In this document: piece by piece, positions 1-10,562 of the stretch
Layout of the letters: every line of letters begins with the position of its first letter
How positions within the stretch are numbered: position 1 is the stretch's first letter
Source of the DNA: Oscillospiraceae bacterium
GTDB taxonomy: Bacteria > Bacillota > Clostridia > Oscillospirales > Acutalibacteraceae
NCBI GenBank assembly: GCA_015066245.1
Contig: SVOS01000001.1
Span: forward strand, 62,001-126,000
Length of the DNA: 64,000 nt
Direction of reading: 5' to 3'
Translations under genes and position numbers: made by a program
Notes under the pieces: model-generated
Database searches by the model: none
What the model saw: only the letters and a program-made list of their open reading frames with translations
Told to the model about the DNA's origin: nothing

Positions 1-1423
1 TTATAAGTGTGTTGGGAGCAAGAGACTCAACATCCTGTGCCTGAAGAGTCATTCTCTCGCGGATAACACGCTCAAGACGGCTGAAGCCGATTCTGAACTG
101 ATTCTGTAAGAGCTCGCCTACGCAGCGGATACGACGGTTGCCGAGGTGGTCGATATCGTCAGTTGTACCAACATGCTCAGCAAGGTTGTTCATATAGTTG
201 ATAGATGCAAAAATATCGTCAAGGATAATGTGGTTGGGCACAAGCTCAGCAGCTCTGAGCTTAATCATTTCCTTGAGCTCTGCCTCATCCTGAGCAGCAT
301 CTAAAATCTCGCAGAGTACAGGGAAGTATACCTTCTCCTTGATGCCGCACTCAGCGTCAGCGTCAAAATTAACATAGCAAGCGATATCAACCATGTTGTT
401 GGAGATAACCTTGATCTCCTTGCCCTCAACTGCGATCAAAGCCTCGCGAACACCAGCATTTTCAATTACCATAGCCTTAGCTCTGGAAACTGTCTCGCCG
501 CGGGTTGCAAGCACCTCGCCTGTTCTGGGGTCTGCAATGGGTGCAGCAAGCACCTGATTTGCAAGTCTCTGGGAGATACCAAGCTTTTTGTTGTATTTGT
601 AACGGCCTACTCTGGACATATCATAACGTCTGGGGTCGAAGAAAAGGCCGTTTAAGTGTGCCTGTGCACTTTCAACTGTGGGAGGCTCAGAGGGTCTTAA
701 TTTGCGGTAAACCTCAATTAAGCCTGTCTCAACGCTGTCGGTTGTGTCCTTCTCAAGGGTTGCCTTGATACGGTCATCATCACCGAAATATTCTAAAATC
801 TCAGCATTTGTGCCAAGACCTAATGCACGCAAAAATACTGTAATGGGAATCTTGCGGTTTTTGTCGATACGTACGTAGAATACGTTGTTTACGTCGTTCT
901 CGTACTCAAGCCAGGCACCACGGTTAGGAATAACTGTAGAGGAGAAAAGCTCAAAACCTGTCTTGTCGTGGTCCATCTTGTAGTAAACACCGGGAGAACG
1001 AACAAGCTGAGATACGATAACTCTCTCTGCACCGTTGATAACAAAGGTACCGCTGTCTGTCATAAGGGGGAAGTCGCCCATAAAGACATTGCTCTCTTTG
1101 ATTTCGCCTGTTTCTTTATTCAGGAGTCTTGCTGTAACTCTGAGTGCTGCAGAGTATGTTGCATCTCTCTCTTTACACTCGATTACACTGTAGTTGGGAT
1201 GGTCAACATCCAAGGTATAGTCGATGAAATCAAGCACAAGATTACCTGAGTAATCTGTAATCTCCGATACATCCTTGAATACCTCTTTGAGTCCCTCGTC
1301 AAGGAACCACTGGTAAGACTTCTTCTGAATCTCGATGAGGTTAGGCATCTGGATAACTTCTTCGATATTAGCGAAGCTTACTCTCTCGCTTTTGCCGAGC
1401 TTAACGGGCTTAGCGTTAATCAT
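1..1423 (-). CDS. rpoB: DNA-directed RNA polymerase subunit beta, N-terminal part (runs off the left edge)
   Basis: Minus-strand translation from ATG at 1423 reads [49 protein letters not shown]..., typical RpoB N-terminus; SD-like aaggag upstream. Confidence 0.97.
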   Translation of the reverse strand, partial: MINAKPVKLGKSERVSFANIEEVIQMPNLIEIQKKSYQWFLDEGLKEVFKDVSEITDYSGNLVLDFIDYTLDVDHPNYSVIECKERDATYSAALRVTARLLNKETGEIKESNVFMGDFPLMTDSGTFVINGAERVIVSQLVRSPGVYYKMDHDKTGFELFSSTVIPNRGAWLEYENDVNNVFYVRIDKNRKIPITVFLRALGLGTNAEILEYFGDDDRIKATLEKDTTDSVETGLIEVYRKLRPSEPPTVESAQAHLNGLFFDPRRYDMSRVGRYKYNKKLGISQRLANQVLAAPIADPRTGEVLATRGETVSRAKAMVIENAGVREALIAVEGKEIKVISNNMVDIACYVNFDADAECGIKEKVYFPVLCEILDAAQDEAELKEMIKLRAAELVPNHIILDDIFASINYMNNLAEHVGTTDDIDHLGNRRIRCVGELLQNQFRIGFSRLERVIRERMTLQAQDVESLAPNTLI

Positions 1424-1853
1424 TAGGCATATCACTCCTTTTTAAAATTCTCAGCCGACTTACCGCAAACTAAGCCGACTTAGGGGATAAAAAACGGTAA
1501 CAAAAACTTCCATAAAATTAACACTTGACAAGTGCTGATTTATGTGATATATTTCTCATTTCACATCTTTGTGAAATCTGAAAAGGGGTAAATCCCCCCA
1601 TAATGTTACATCTTAGCATTATAGGCGAAAAATCTCCCAAAGTCAAGGGGCTTTGGCGGATTTTTTGCAATTTTTTTGATTTTAATTCCAATACGCAATC
1701 ATTTTTTGAAATCACTTGTTCTCACAAATTTACGATACACCCGAGTGCGTGTATTATTTACGCTCGCCGTATTTCCCTCTTTTCCCACTTTTTATGGTGT
1801 ATTTTCTGCCCATATCCCCCATATCTTGTATTTATCTTGTGTATATAAAACCA

Positions 1854-1885
1854 AAAGCTCCGCAGAGAATTCTCTGCGGAGCTTT
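1854..1885. terminator. 32-bp perfect palindrome, probable terminator of the LCP gene
   Basis: AAAGCTCCGCAGAGAATTCTCTGCGGAGCTTT is perfectly self-complementary and lies 22 bp downstream of the 1907..2947 stop. Confidence 0.7.
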
Positions 1886-1906
1886 CATATAATCTCAGGG
1901 TAAATT

Positions 1907-2947
1907 TTATTCAACGTCCTCGTAAATAAATCGTGCAACGTCCTGACGCAGTGCGTTCCAGTTTGTAATCTCAAGAACAGAGCCTGCATAATCGTAGTAG
2001 CTGTCTGTCCAGTAATCCCAGGGGAAGGTGGCACGCTCGATACTGTATCCCAGATACGCAGGAGCGTTTGAGATATGGCCTGCAATCTCTCCTGCACTCA
2101 GGTTTGTTGTGACATAAGGCAGCACCGTATACGCCATAGCCGAAACCTCGTCAAAGCTTAGGCTTACAAGCTCTGCTATAATGCCCTCAAACATCCTCTG
2201 CTGGCGGTCTACTCTGTCCCAGTCGGTACCGTAGAAATACTCACCGTTTACCTCACCACCGCGGTTTCTTGCATGCCAGAGAGCCTGTCCGCCTGTAAGA
2301 TGAACATATCCCTCGCCTGTGTCCTCGGCAATGTAGTTAGGCTGACCGTTCTGGGCAACCTGAGCATTGATGTAAGCGATTTCGTCCTCCGTAAGGTACA
2401 CATCCACGCCACCAATGGCATTTATCAGGTCTTTGAAGGTCTTGAAATTAACGATGGCATAGCCGTCAATATCAACACCGAAGTTATACTCCATCGTCTC
2501 GATACAAAGCTCCACACCGCCGTAGGCGTATGCCGCATTAAGCTTATCGGGGTCGTAGCCGGGGATAGTAACCAGAGTATCTCTGAGGAAGGATGTCATC
2601 TTAATCTTGCCGTGAACATTGTCAAGGCTCAGCACCATCAGTGTGTCACTTCTGCCCCAGTCGGAGTTGCTGTCTGTGCCTATGAGCAGGATATTTGTGA
2701 TGCTCTCATCAGCATAAAGGGGTGCTTTGGGCACCTCGGTATACAAAACCTCAGCCTCTGTGGTTTCTTCGGGGATAGTGGTTTCTGCTTCGGCAGCTGT
2801 GGTGATTTCCGCAGTGGTTGTTGCTGCGGAGGTCGCCTCTGTGTTAAGGGCTGCGTCTTTATTGTCAGTGCTTGCAGAATTGCTGCAAGCAGTAAATGTC
2901 AGACAAAGTGTAAGAATAACTAAAACAAGGGAAATAAGGTGTTTCAT
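1907..2947 (-). CDS. LytR-CpsA-Psr (LCP) family protein, lipoprotein-like signal
   Basis: N-terminal LTACS lipobox; LCP motifs ITNILLIGTD, RSDTLMVLSL, SFLRDTLVTIPG, KLNAAYAYGG, AIGGVDVYL. Confidence 0.92.
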   Translation of the reverse strand: MKHLISLVLVILTLCLTFTACSNSASTDNKDAALNTEATSAATTTAEITTAAEAETTIPEETTEAEVLYTEVPKAPLYADESITNILLIGTDSNSDWGRSDTLMVLSLDNVHGKIKMTSFLRDTLVTIPGYDPDKLNAAYAYGGVELCIETMEYNFGVDIDGYAIVNFKTFKDLINAIGGVDVYLTEDEIAYINAQVAQNGQPNYIAEDTGEGYVHLTGGQALWHARNRGGEVNGEYFYGTDWDRVDRQQRMFEGIIAELVSLSFDEVSAMAYTVLPYVTTNLSAGEIAGHISNAPAYLGYSIERATFPWDYWTDSYYDYAGSVLEITNWNALRQDVARFIYEDVE

Positions 2948-3393
2948 CTGAATGCTCCTGTGAAATAAAAGTCTCTGTTATTATTTTAGCAAGGAATTGA
3001 ATTGATGTCAATTGATTACAAAACACTTGATTTATATTAATTTCAATTCAATTCTTTTTAATTAATTTAACTTTAATTTAATTAAATTAACTTTACTTAA
3101 CTTTAATTAATTTTAATTATGCAGATTTTTGGCAGAAAAAAAGCAGTAAAAATGCAGTAAAAATGCAGAAAATTTCTGCCGTAAAGCAGACACCTGATTA
3201 GATTATTACTTGGTGTACTAAATTTTTATTTACACAGTCTTTATTAAATCAGGCGGTTAATTAAGAAAATTCCTTTTCAGATGCACTCCTTCCGACTACG
3301 CGGCAGATACAGCGATAATACAAAACATACACTTGTCTGTTGCGTTATACACATCTGCCAACAACACATTTTGCACCACCTATAACCGTGCAA

Positions 3394-3428
3394 AATCAAA
3401 AGCTCCGCAGTAAAAACTGCGGAGCGGA
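3394..3428 (-). terminator. Intrinsic terminator of the ABC ATPase gene
   Basis: GCTCCGCAGT-AAAA-ACTGCGGAGC hairpin just downstream of the 3443 stop; T-rich on the minus strand. Confidence 0.65.
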
Positions 3429-3442
3429 TGTACAGATTATAA

Positions 3443-4561
3443 TCAGTTTGTGATTGTCTGCTCTGTCTCTTTGTCGAAGATGTGAATCTTCTCGAGCTCA
3501 AGAGCAACCTGGATTGTGTCGCCGGGTTTAGCTGTAGATGTGGGAGCAACTCTTGCTGTAAGGGGAACGCCGTTGATGTTAACATAGAGGTAAATCTCAG
3601 CACCCATAAGCTCAGTAACGTCAACCTTGGATGTAAGGAGACCGTTGCCGTTCTTAACACTTGCAAGGAAGTCGGGCTCGTCGTGAACGTGCTCAGGACG
3701 GATACCGAAGCGAACTTCTTTGCCAACATAAGCGTCAAGCTTGCCGCCTGCAGACTTGGAAGCAGGAAGCTCAATGCTGTAACCCTCAAACTCGAGGCAG
3801 TATGCAGAGCCCTTCTTTGTGAGAACTGCGTCAACAAAGTTCATCTGGGGAGAACCGATGAAGCCTGCTACGAACTCATTGCAAGGCATATCATAGAGGT
3901 GCTGGGGAGTATCAACCTGCTGAATGAAGCCGTCCTTCATAACAACGATACGAGTACCCATTGTCATAGCCTCTGTCTGGTCATGTGTAACATAGATAAA
4001 TGTTGTACCGAGTCTCTGATAGAGCTTGTTGATCTCAGTTCTCATGTTAGCTCTGAGCTTAGCATCAAGGTTTGAGAGAGGCTCGTCAAGTAAGAATACC
4101 TTAGGATCACGAACGATAGCACGACCTAAAGCAACACGCTGACGCTGACCACCGGAAAGAGCCTTGGGACGTCTGTCAAGGTACTCCTCGATGCCGAGGA
4201 TTCTTGCAGCTTCTTCAACACGTCTTCTGATTTCTTCCTTAGGAAGCTTTCTGAGCTTAAGACCGAAAGCCATGTTATCATAAACAGTCATGTGGGGATA
4301 GAGAGCGTAGTTCTGGAATACCATTGCGATATCTCTGTCCTTGGGGGCAACGTCGTTGCAGAGTGTGTCGCCGATGTAAAGCTCGCCCTTGGAAATATCC
4401 TCAAGACCTGCAATCATTCTGAGTGTTGTGGACTTACCGCAACCTGAAGGACCAACGAGAATAATAAACTCTTTGTCCTCGATTTCGAGGTTGAAGTCTG
4501 TAACAGCAGTTACGCCGCCATCGTAAATTTTGTAAACATGTCTCAGTGAAACATTTGCCAT
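3443..4561 (-). CDS. Carbohydrate ABC transporter ATP-binding protein (UgpC/MsmX type)
   Basis: Walker A GPSGCGKSTTLR, signature LSGGQRQRVALGRAIVRDPKVFLLDEPLSNLDAKLR, C-terminal TOBE region. Confidence 0.95.
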   Translation of the reverse strand: MANVSLRHVYKIYDGGVTAVTDFNLEIEDKEFIILVGPSGCGKSTTLRMIAGLEDISKGELYIGDTLCNDVAPKDRDIAMVFQNYALYPHMTVYDNMAFGLKLRKLPKEEIRRRVEEAARILGIEEYLDRRPKALSGGQRQRVALGRAIVRDPKVFLLDEPLSNLDAKLRANMRTEINKLYQRLGTTFIYVTHDQTEAMTMGTRIVVMKDGFIQQVDTPQHLYDMPCNEFVAGFIGSPQMNFVDAVLTKKGSAYCLEFEGYSIELPASKSAGGKLDAYVGKEVRFGIRPEHVHDEPDFLASVKNGNGLLTSKVDVTELMGAEIYLYVNINGVPLTARVAPTSTAKPGDTIQVALELEKIHIFDKETEQTITN

Positions 4562-4767
4562 AATATAACCTCCATGTCTGCCGATTTATGCAATAAGGCA
4601 GAGTACTTTTTTTACACGATAATAGTTTAGCACTTTTTTTTGCAATTTACCATTAATGAAATAGCTAAAGTTTAATTAAATATTTTATGTAAAACCAACA
4701 TAGAGATAAAAATTCGTAAAAAATCATGGCAGTTTTTTGTCTATTCCCACAGTTTTATAAGGAAAAA

Positions 4768-5256
4768 TTACACAAATTCGCATATTTGCATCAGCGGCTC
4801 ATTTTGGCTCAGCGTCGTGAGATGTGCCCCTATAACCTGCTCTTTATATGTGTATAAAACTGCATAAAGATGCTTGCCGTCCGCTGTTTTGTTCTTGAGC
4901 TTAAGGTACCTTTCTTCTACCCTCTTGCGAGAAAACTCCATCAGTCTGAATCCTGCTTTTTCAAGGAATCCGCAATACTCCGAAAACACCTCGTCACTGC
5001 TGTCGGGCAGGGTAATGTCCCTCTTGCTTTCTTCTCTCAGAGGCTCAAGCCTGAGATTTCGGAGAAACTCTGAGACAGACCCGCATTCTTTAATATCTGT
5101 CTCAAAATCCGTATGGGGCTTTTTGCTTTGGGAAGTTGCCAGAGTCACCCCCACCGCTGTCAGCACCGCCAGCGCCAATGCCGAAAATATCGCCAGCACC
5201 TTGAGTCGGGTGCTTCTTTTTACTGAACTTATACTCATTACAAACATCTGCTTCAC
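4768..5256 (-). CDS. Membrane-anchored hypothetical protein (DUF4830-like)
   Basis: N-terminal TM segment, LPDSSDEVFSEYCGFLEKAGF pattern resembling DUF4830. Confidence 0.55.
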   Translation of the reverse strand: MKQMFVMSISSVKRSTRLKVLAIFSALALAVLTAVGVTLATSQSKKPHTDFETDIKECGSVSEFLRNLRLEPLREESKRDITLPDSSDEVFSEYCGFLEKAGFRLMEFSRKRVEERYLKLKNKTADGKHLYAVLYTYKEQVIGAHLTTLSQNEPLMQICEFV

Positions 5257-5328
5257 CTCACTTATTTATATGAGATGAAATGCTTTCCTAAACCCTTTTT
5301 CAGAAAATCAGAGCTTGACTCTTTTTTG

Positions 5329-5357
5329 TTGCAATACGGACAAAACTAAGTTATAAT
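5329..5357 (+). promoter_or_regulatory. Sigma-A-type promoter of the queT riboswitch transcript
   Basis: TTGCAA - 17 nt - TATAAT directly upstream of the riboswitch. Confidence 0.6.
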
Positions 5358-5373
5358 ATGTTTTGCTTGATGC

Positions 5374-5414
5374 GGTCAGTTCGCAAAATCCTGACCAAAA
5401 ATAAAACTACGGAG
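5374..5414 (+). ncRNA. preQ1-I riboswitch
   Basis: GGTCAG(5374-5379)-TTCGCAAAATC-CTGACC(5391-5396)-AAAAATAAAACTACGGAGG: short P1 stem, C/A-rich loop and A-rich tail running into the SD, as in preQ1-I aptamers; sits upstream of a QueT-family gene. Confidence 0.85.
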
Positions 5415-5424
5415 GAAATTCAAT

Positions 5425-5958
5425 ATGCAAAAACCCAAAAAACCCACTGTTTTTCTGACAGAGGCGGCTCTCATTGCGGCACTTTACGTTGTGCTTTGCT
5501 TTGCTCAGGAGCTTATTCTGCCAACATCTGCCACAGGAGCAGTTCAGGTACGAATTGCCGAGGCTTTGTCAGTACTTGTATGCTTTACACCGGCGGCTGT
5601 TTCGGGACTTACAGTAGGTTGTCTGGTGACAAACCTGCTGACTTTAGGCGTTATGCCAATTGACCTTGTCCTTGGCACCCTTGCTACACTGCTTGCTTGT
5701 CTTTCCGGCTATGCTCTGAGGAATGTCAAGTTCGTTAAGATTCCTTTGCTTACCCTTCTGATGCCGGTTATTTTCAATGCCCTTATTATCGGTCTGGAAA
5801 TCGAGCTTTTCTACATTGAGGGAGCATTCACCTTCACAGGATTCATGATTCAGGCCGGTTTTGTGGGAGTAGGCGAGCTTATCGCCTGCGTTGGTCTTGG
5901 CATCCCCCTTTATCTGGTGCTTAAAAAGCTTAATATTTTCGAAAAATTCAATTATTAA
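5425..5958 (+). CDS. queT: QueT family queuosine-precursor transporter
   Basis: Hydrophobic protein with LTEAALIAALYVVLCF, VRIAEALSVLVCFTPAAVSGLTVGCLVTNL; preQ1 riboswitch upstream. Confidence 0.9.
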   Translation: MQKPKKPTVFLTEAALIAALYVVLCFAQELILPTSATGAVQVRIAEALSVLVCFTPAAVSGLTVGCLVTNLLTLGVMPIDLVLGTLATLLACLSGYALRNVKFVKIPLLTLLMPVIFNALIIGLEIELFYIEGAFTFTGFMIQAGFVGVGELIACVGLGIPLYLVLKKLNIFEKFNY

Positions 5959-5992
5959 TATCTTTCGCCAGTGCTCGGCCTCGGGGTCGAAA

Positions 5993-6017
5993 CGGGCGAT
6001 TCCGGAATTGCCCCTAC
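5993..6017. repeat. REP-like palindromic repeat (unit A)
   Basis: CGGGCGATTCCGGAATTGCCCCTAC; same family as 48288, 61945 and 62057. Confidence 0.75.
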
Positions 6018-6070
6018 AATAGCATATTCGAAAACAAGCCCCTGCAGGCGTGTCAGTCTGCAGGGGTAGC

Positions 6071-6262
6071 TTATTTTTTATACATTTCGTTTTCGTCAAG
6101 CTCTATTTCGCCGTGTTCTTTTTCGAATTCACGAACGCAGGTTTGAGCCAAATATTCCAGTTGGTTATTCAAAGACCTTTGGTTGTATTTTGCTACTTGT
6201 GTGATTTTGTAAAGAAGCTCAGGTTTAAATCTGATACCTGTTTGTATTTTATCCGTCGGCAT
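6071..6262 (-). CDS. Small Arc/ribbon-helix-helix-like DNA-binding protein
   Basis: IRFKPELLYKITQVAKYNQRSLNNQLEYLAQTCVREFE resembles Arc-type RHH proteins. Confidence 0.7.
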   Translation of the reverse strand: MPTDKIQTGIRFKPELLYKITQVAKYNQRSLNNQLEYLAQTCVREFEKEHGEIELDENEMYKK

Positions 6263-6352
6263 GCAAACACCTCACTAACATTCTGATAACATTATAATGA
6301 GATTTTACTTGATTTAAAACTTACACAGTGTTATCATAGTGTTGGTGATATT

Positions 6353-6571
6353 ATGGATACTAATATATATTATAATGCAATATACAAAAATTTCAGAAAA
6401 TTATATGTTGAAAAAGGAATATCTTTCAAAGAAATTTCTGCACAAACCGGCATCGTCATCTGGGATTTATTGGTTGTATTTAATGTTATGCCTGCCACAG
6501 ACATCAGTTTGGATTGTTTCTTCAAATTGTGTGAATTTTTCGATGTTTCACCACTTGATATGCTAAAATAA
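6353..6571 (+). CDS. Small XRE-like helix-turn-helix protein
   Basis: YKNFRKLYVEKGISFKEISAQTGI...LDCFFKLCEFFDVSPLDML HTH_3-like pattern. Confidence 0.65.
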   Translation: MDTNIYYNAIYKNFRKLYVEKGISFKEISAQTGIVIWDLLVVFNVMPATDISLDCFFKLCEFFDVSPLDMLK

Positions 6572-6572
6572 C

Positions 6573-6613
6573 AAAAGCCCCTGCGAGGATAACAAGCATC
6601 CTTGCAGGGGTTC
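6573..6613 (+). terminator. Intrinsic terminator
   Basis: AGCCCCTGCGAGGAT-aacaagc-ATCCTTGCAGGGGTT followed by CTTTTT. Confidence 0.6.
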
Positions 6614-6630
6614 TTTTTGCATTAATTTAA

Positions 6631-6942
6631 TTAGTCAGCGAAATCGAGCTGGTCTTTCCACTTGTTCTTGAAAACCTCGAAAACAGCGTCTACAAGCTCT
6701 TCGTCCTCTATACCCTCGAAAGTCTCGTGCTCGTCGTCGATAGAAACGATTTTGAGGATAAGAACCTCGCCCTCTGCCTCTTCATCTTCCTCAACAGGCA
6801 TAAGAACAAGATACTCGTCGCCTTCGTAGTCAACAACGTCGAGATACTCGAACTCTACCTCGTTGCCAAGGTCGTCCTCAAGAACGATAATGCTGCCCTC
6901 TTCTTCCTCAGGGGCATTGTTCATAATCATATCTTCAGCCAT
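6631..6942 (-). CDS. DUF1292 domain protein
   Basis: Acidic protein IIVLEDDLGNEVEFEYLDVVDYEGDEYLVLMPVEEDE, typical DUF1292. Confidence 0.85.
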   Translation of the reverse strand: MAEDMIMNNAPEEEEGSIIVLEDDLGNEVEFEYLDVVDYEGDEYLVLMPVEEDEEAEGEVLILKIVSIDDEHETFEGIEDEELVDAVFEVFKNKWKDQLDFAD

Positions 6943-7012
6943 TTTAAATTCTCCTTTTCTAAGTTATAGATATACAATACACTATTTCAAAGGAAAAATC
7001 AATACTTATTTG

Positions 7013-7038
7013 CAGGGCGGTTTGTGAACCTCCCCTAC
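7013..7038. repeat. REP-like palindromic repeat (unit B)
   Basis: CAGGGCGGTTTGTGAACCTCCCCTAC, related to 48341 and 62109. Confidence 0.65.
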
Positions 7039-7068
7039 AGCATTCGCCTGCAGGCAGCTAACCTACAA

Positions 7069-7098
7069 AAAGCGGCTATCCTTTCGGATAGCCGCTTT
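7069..7098 (-). terminator. Intrinsic terminator of tuf
   Basis: AAAGCGGCTATCC-TTTC-GGATAGCCGCTTT downstream of tuf. Confidence 0.75.
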
Positions 7099-7149
7099 AA
7101 AGCTTTGATATTGGATTTCGTAAATCAGGATAAACCTAAGTTACTGAAA

Positions 7150-8352
7150 TTAGTCGTTGATAGCGATAACTGCGCCTGAACCAACTGTTCTACCACCCTC
7201 ACGGATAGCGAAACGGAGACCTACTTCGATAGCGATAGGTGTGATAAGCTCAACATCCATCTCAACGTTATCACCAGGCATGCACATCTCTGTGCCCTCG
7301 GGGAGGCTGATTGTACCTGTAACGTCTGTTGTTCTGAAGTAGAACTGGGGACGGTAGTTGTTGAAGAAGGGAGTATGACGGCCGCCTTCTTCCTTAGTAA
7401 GAACGTAAACCTGACCACGGAACTTTGTGTGGGGGTTGATTGTGCCGGGCTTAGCAAGAACCTGGCCACGCTCGATCTCAGAACGCTGAACACCTCTGAG
7501 GAGAACACCTACGTTCTCACCAGCCTCAGCAAAGTCGAGGGACTTTCTGAACATTTCGAGACCTGTAACAACAACCTTACGTCTCTCTTCTGTGAGACCA
7601 ACGATCTCAACTTCTTCCTGAGTCTTGATTGTACCTCTCTCAACTCTACCTGTTGCAACAGTACCACGACCTGTGATTGTGAATACGTCCTCAACGGGCA
7701 TAAGGAAGGGAAGGTCAGACTTTCTCTCGGGTGTGGGAATGAAGCTGTCAACAGCAGCCATGAGCTCGTGGATGCAAGCATACTCAGGAGCAGAAGGATC
7801 CTTGGAAGCGCTGTCAAGAGCCTGGAATGCAGAACCCTTTACGATAGGTGTATCGTCGCCGGGGAACTCGTACTCTGTGAGGAGGTCACGGATCTCCATC
7901 TCAACGAGCTCGAGGAGCTCTTCGTCGTCAACCTGGTCGCACTTGTTCATAAATACTACGATGTAGGGAACGCCTACCTGACGGGAGAGAAGGATGTGCT
8001 CTCTTGTCTGGGGCATGGGACCGTCAGCAGCGGATACTACGAGGATAGCACCGTCCATCTGAGCAGCACCAGTGATCATGTTCTTAACGTAGTCAGCATG
8101 GCCGGGGCAGTCAACGTGTGCATAGTGACGGCTCTCTGTCTGATACTCAACATGAGCTGTGTTGATTGTGATACCACGCTCTCTCTCTTCGGGAGCCTTA
8201 TCGATGTTTGCGTAATCAACGAACTCTGCGTCGCCGCCGAGGTTAAGAACCTTAGTGATAGCAGCTGTAAGAGTTGTCTTACCGTGGTCAACGTGACCGA
8301 TTGTACCGATATTAATATGGGGCTTACTTCTTTCAAACTTTTCTCTTGCCAT
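7150..8352 (-). CDS. tuf: Elongation factor Tu
   Basis: [37 protein letters not shown], full-length EF-Tu. Confidence 0.99.
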   Translation of the reverse strand: MAREKFERSKPHINIGTIGHVDHGKTTLTAAITKVLNLGGDAEFVDYANIDKAPEERERGITINTAHVEYQTESRHYAHVDCPGHADYVKNMITGAAQMDGAILVVSAADGPMPQTREHILLSRQVGVPYIVVFMNKCDQVDDEELLELVEMEIRDLLTEYEFPGDDTPIVKGSAFQALDSASKDPSAPEYACIHELMAAVDSFIPTPERKSDLPFLMPVEDVFTITGRGTVATGRVERGTIKTQEEVEIVGLTEERRKVVVTGLEMFRKSLDFAEAGENVGVLLRGVQRSEIERGQVLAKPGTINPHTKFRGQVYVLTKEEGGRHTPFFNNYRPQFYFRTTDVTGTISLPEGTEMCMPGDNVEMDVELITPIAIEVGLRFAIREGGRTVGSGAVIAIND

Positions 8353-8462
8353 TGGAAATTTCCTCCTTAAATTTAATCGAAAAAAATTCGCTGTTTATAT
8401 TGTAGCAATTCTATCTAAAAATTGCAATAGTTTTAGCAAAAGTTTATGGGTAAGGACTAAAA

Positions 8463-10532
8463 TTAGCCTTCCTTCTTTGCCATTTTTTCTGCGATGCTCT
8501 TGGGAACCTCAAGATAGCTGTTGGGCTCCATTACGTACTGACCACGGCCCTGTGTCTTGGAACGGAGGTCTGTTGCGTAACCGAACATCTCAGAAAGGGG
8601 AACCTTGGAATCAACGCGTGTGATACCGTTGTCAGACTCCATACCTGCGATTGTACCACGTCTGGAGTTGATATCACCGATAACATCGCCGAGGTAATCA
8701 TCAGGAACAATAACTGTAACCTTCATGATAGGCTCAAGAAGAACAGGATCAGCCTTCTTCATAGCCTCCTTGAATGCGATAGAACCGGCAATCTTAAATG
8801 CCATTTCAGAAGAGTCAACCTCATGATAAGAACCATCATAAAGCTCAACCTTAACGTCAACAACATTGTAACCTGCAACTGTACCGGAAAGCATTGCACC
8901 CTGGATACCTGCATCGATAGCAGGGATATATTCCTTGGGAATTGCACCACCAACGATGGAGTTAACAAACTCGTAGCCCTTCTCGGGGTTGGGGAATACC
9001 TTGATCTTAACGTGACCGTACTGACCCTTACCACCGGACTGACGAGCATACTTCTCATCAACCTGAGCTTCGGTGCGGATTGTTTCTTTGTAAGCAACCT
9101 GGGGCTTACCGATGTTAGCCTCAACTTTGAACTCACGGAGAAGTCTGTCTACGATGATTTCAAGGTGAAGCTCACCCATACCTGCGATGATTGTCTGACC
9201 TGTTTCCTGGTCTGTGTAAGCCTTGAATGTGGGGTCTTCTTCTGCAAGCTTTGCAAGAGCAATACCCATCTTCTCCTGACCTGCTTTGGTCTTAGGCTCG
9301 ATAGCAACGCGGATAACGGGTTCGGGGAACTCCATGGACTCGAGGATTACGGGAGCCTTCTCGTCGCAGAGTGTATCACCTGTTGTTGTATGCTTAAGAC
9401 CAACAGCAGCAGCGATGTCACCTGCGTAGCAGCAGTCGATATCTTTTCTATCGTTTGCGTGCATCTGAAGGATACGGCCCATACGCTCGTTCTTATCCTT
9501 TGTGGAGTTATATACGTTTGTACCTGCCTCTACCTTACCGGAGTAAACACGGAAGAAGCAGAGTTTACCAACATAGGGGTCTGTAGCAATCTTGAAAGCA
9601 AGAGCTGCGAAAGGTGCTTCGTCAGAAGAAGGACGTGTGCACTCTTCCTCAGTATCCATGTCCATACCCTTGATGTCAGGAACATCTGTGGGAGCAGGCA
9701 TGTAATCGATAACTGCATCGAGAAGCTTCTGAACGCCCTTGTTACGGTAAGAAGTACCGCAAACAACGGGAACCATGAGGTTGTCGATAGTAGCTTTTCT
9801 GATAGTTGTCTTGATTTCGTCGATTGTAAGCTCTTCACCGCCAAAGTATTTCTCCATAAGAGCCTCGTCGAGTTCTGCAACAGACTCGATAAGCTTCTCG
9901 TGGTACTCGTTAGCGAGGTCAAGCATATCTGCAGGAATTTCTTCCTCACGCATATCTTTACCGAGGTCGTCATAGTAAACCTCAGCCTTCATTTCTACCA
10001 GGTCGATGATGCCGCGGAATGTGTCCTCAGCACCGATAGGAAGCTGAATGGGAACAGCATTACACTTAAGTCTGTCCTTCATCATTTTTACAACTCTGTA
10101 GAAATCGGCACCCATGATATCCATCTTGTTAACGTATACCATTCTGGGAACCTTGTAGTTATCAGCCTGACGCCAAACTGTCTCGGACTGGGGCTCAACA
10201 CCGCCCTTAGCACAGAGAACTGTTACGGAACCGTCAAGAACTCTCAGTGAACGCTCAACCTCAACAGTGAAGTCAACGTGACCGGGAGTATCGATAATGT
10301 TAATTCTGTTACCGTTCCAATAGCAGGTAGTAGCAGCAGAAGTGATTGTAATACCTCTCTCCTGCTCCTGAACCATCCAGTCCATTGTAGCAGCACCGTC
10401 ATGTGTTTCACCAAGCTTGTGGTTTACACCGGTGTAGTACAGAATTCTTTCAGTTGTAGTTGTTTTACCGGCATCGATGTGAGCCATGATACCGATATTT
10501 CTTGTATTTTCAAGAGATACTTGCCTTGGCAT
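8463..10532 (-). CDS. fusA: Elongation factor G
   Basis: [35 protein letters not shown], full-length EF-G. Confidence 0.99.
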   Translation of the reverse strand: MPRQVSLENTRNIGIMAHIDAGKTTTTERILYYTGVNHKLGETHDGAATMDWMVQEQERGITITSAATTCYWNGNRINIIDTPGHVDFTVEVERSLRVLDGSVTVLCAKGGVEPQSETVWRQADNYKVPRMVYVNKMDIMGADFYRVVKMMKDRLKCNAVPIQLPIGAEDTFRGIIDLVEMKAEVYYDDLGKDMREEEIPADMLDLANEYHEKLIESVAELDEALMEKYFGGEELTIDEIKTTIRKATIDNLMVPVVCGTSYRNKGVQKLLDAVIDYMPAPTDVPDIKGMDMDTEEECTRPSSDEAPFAALAFKIATDPYVGKLCFFRVYSGKVEAGTNVYNSTKDKNERMGRILQMHANDRKDIDCCYAGDIAAAVGLKHTTTGDTLCDEKAPVILESMEFPEPVIRVAIEPKTKAGQEKMGIALAKLAEEDPTFKAYTDQETGQTIIAGMGELHLEIIVDRLLREFKVEANIGKPQVAYKETIRTEAQVDEKYARQSGGKGQYGHVKIKVFPNPEKGYEFVNSIVGGAIPKEYIPAIDAGIQGAMLSGTVAGYNVVDVKVELYDGSYHEVDSSEMAFKIAGSIAFKEAMKKADPVLLEPIMKVTVIVPDDYLGDVIGDINSRRGTIAGMESDNGITRVDSKVPLSEMFGYATDLRSKTQGRGQYVMEPNSYLEVPKSIAEKMAKKEG

Positions 10533-10562
10533 AAAATCCTCCTAAATCTGAACAGAAAACTA

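Noticed and set aside
505-1249. Plus-strand ORFs (87 and 93 aa) at the left edge
   Set aside because: They are antisense to the truncated rpoB, which the ORF track omits because it runs off the edge.
3277-3837. 186-aa minus-strand ORF overlapping the ABC ATPase
   Set aside because: Out-of-frame with the well-supported ATPase gene; low-complexity Ser/Leu-rich translation.
7375-8370. 331-aa plus-strand ORF antisense to tuf
   Set aside because: Antisense shadow of EF-Tu; no SD or domain.
8823-10250. 475-aa plus-strand ORF antisense to fusA
   Set aside because: Mirror ORF of a strongly codon-biased gene; composition is Cys/Leu/Val-rich with no recognisable domain.
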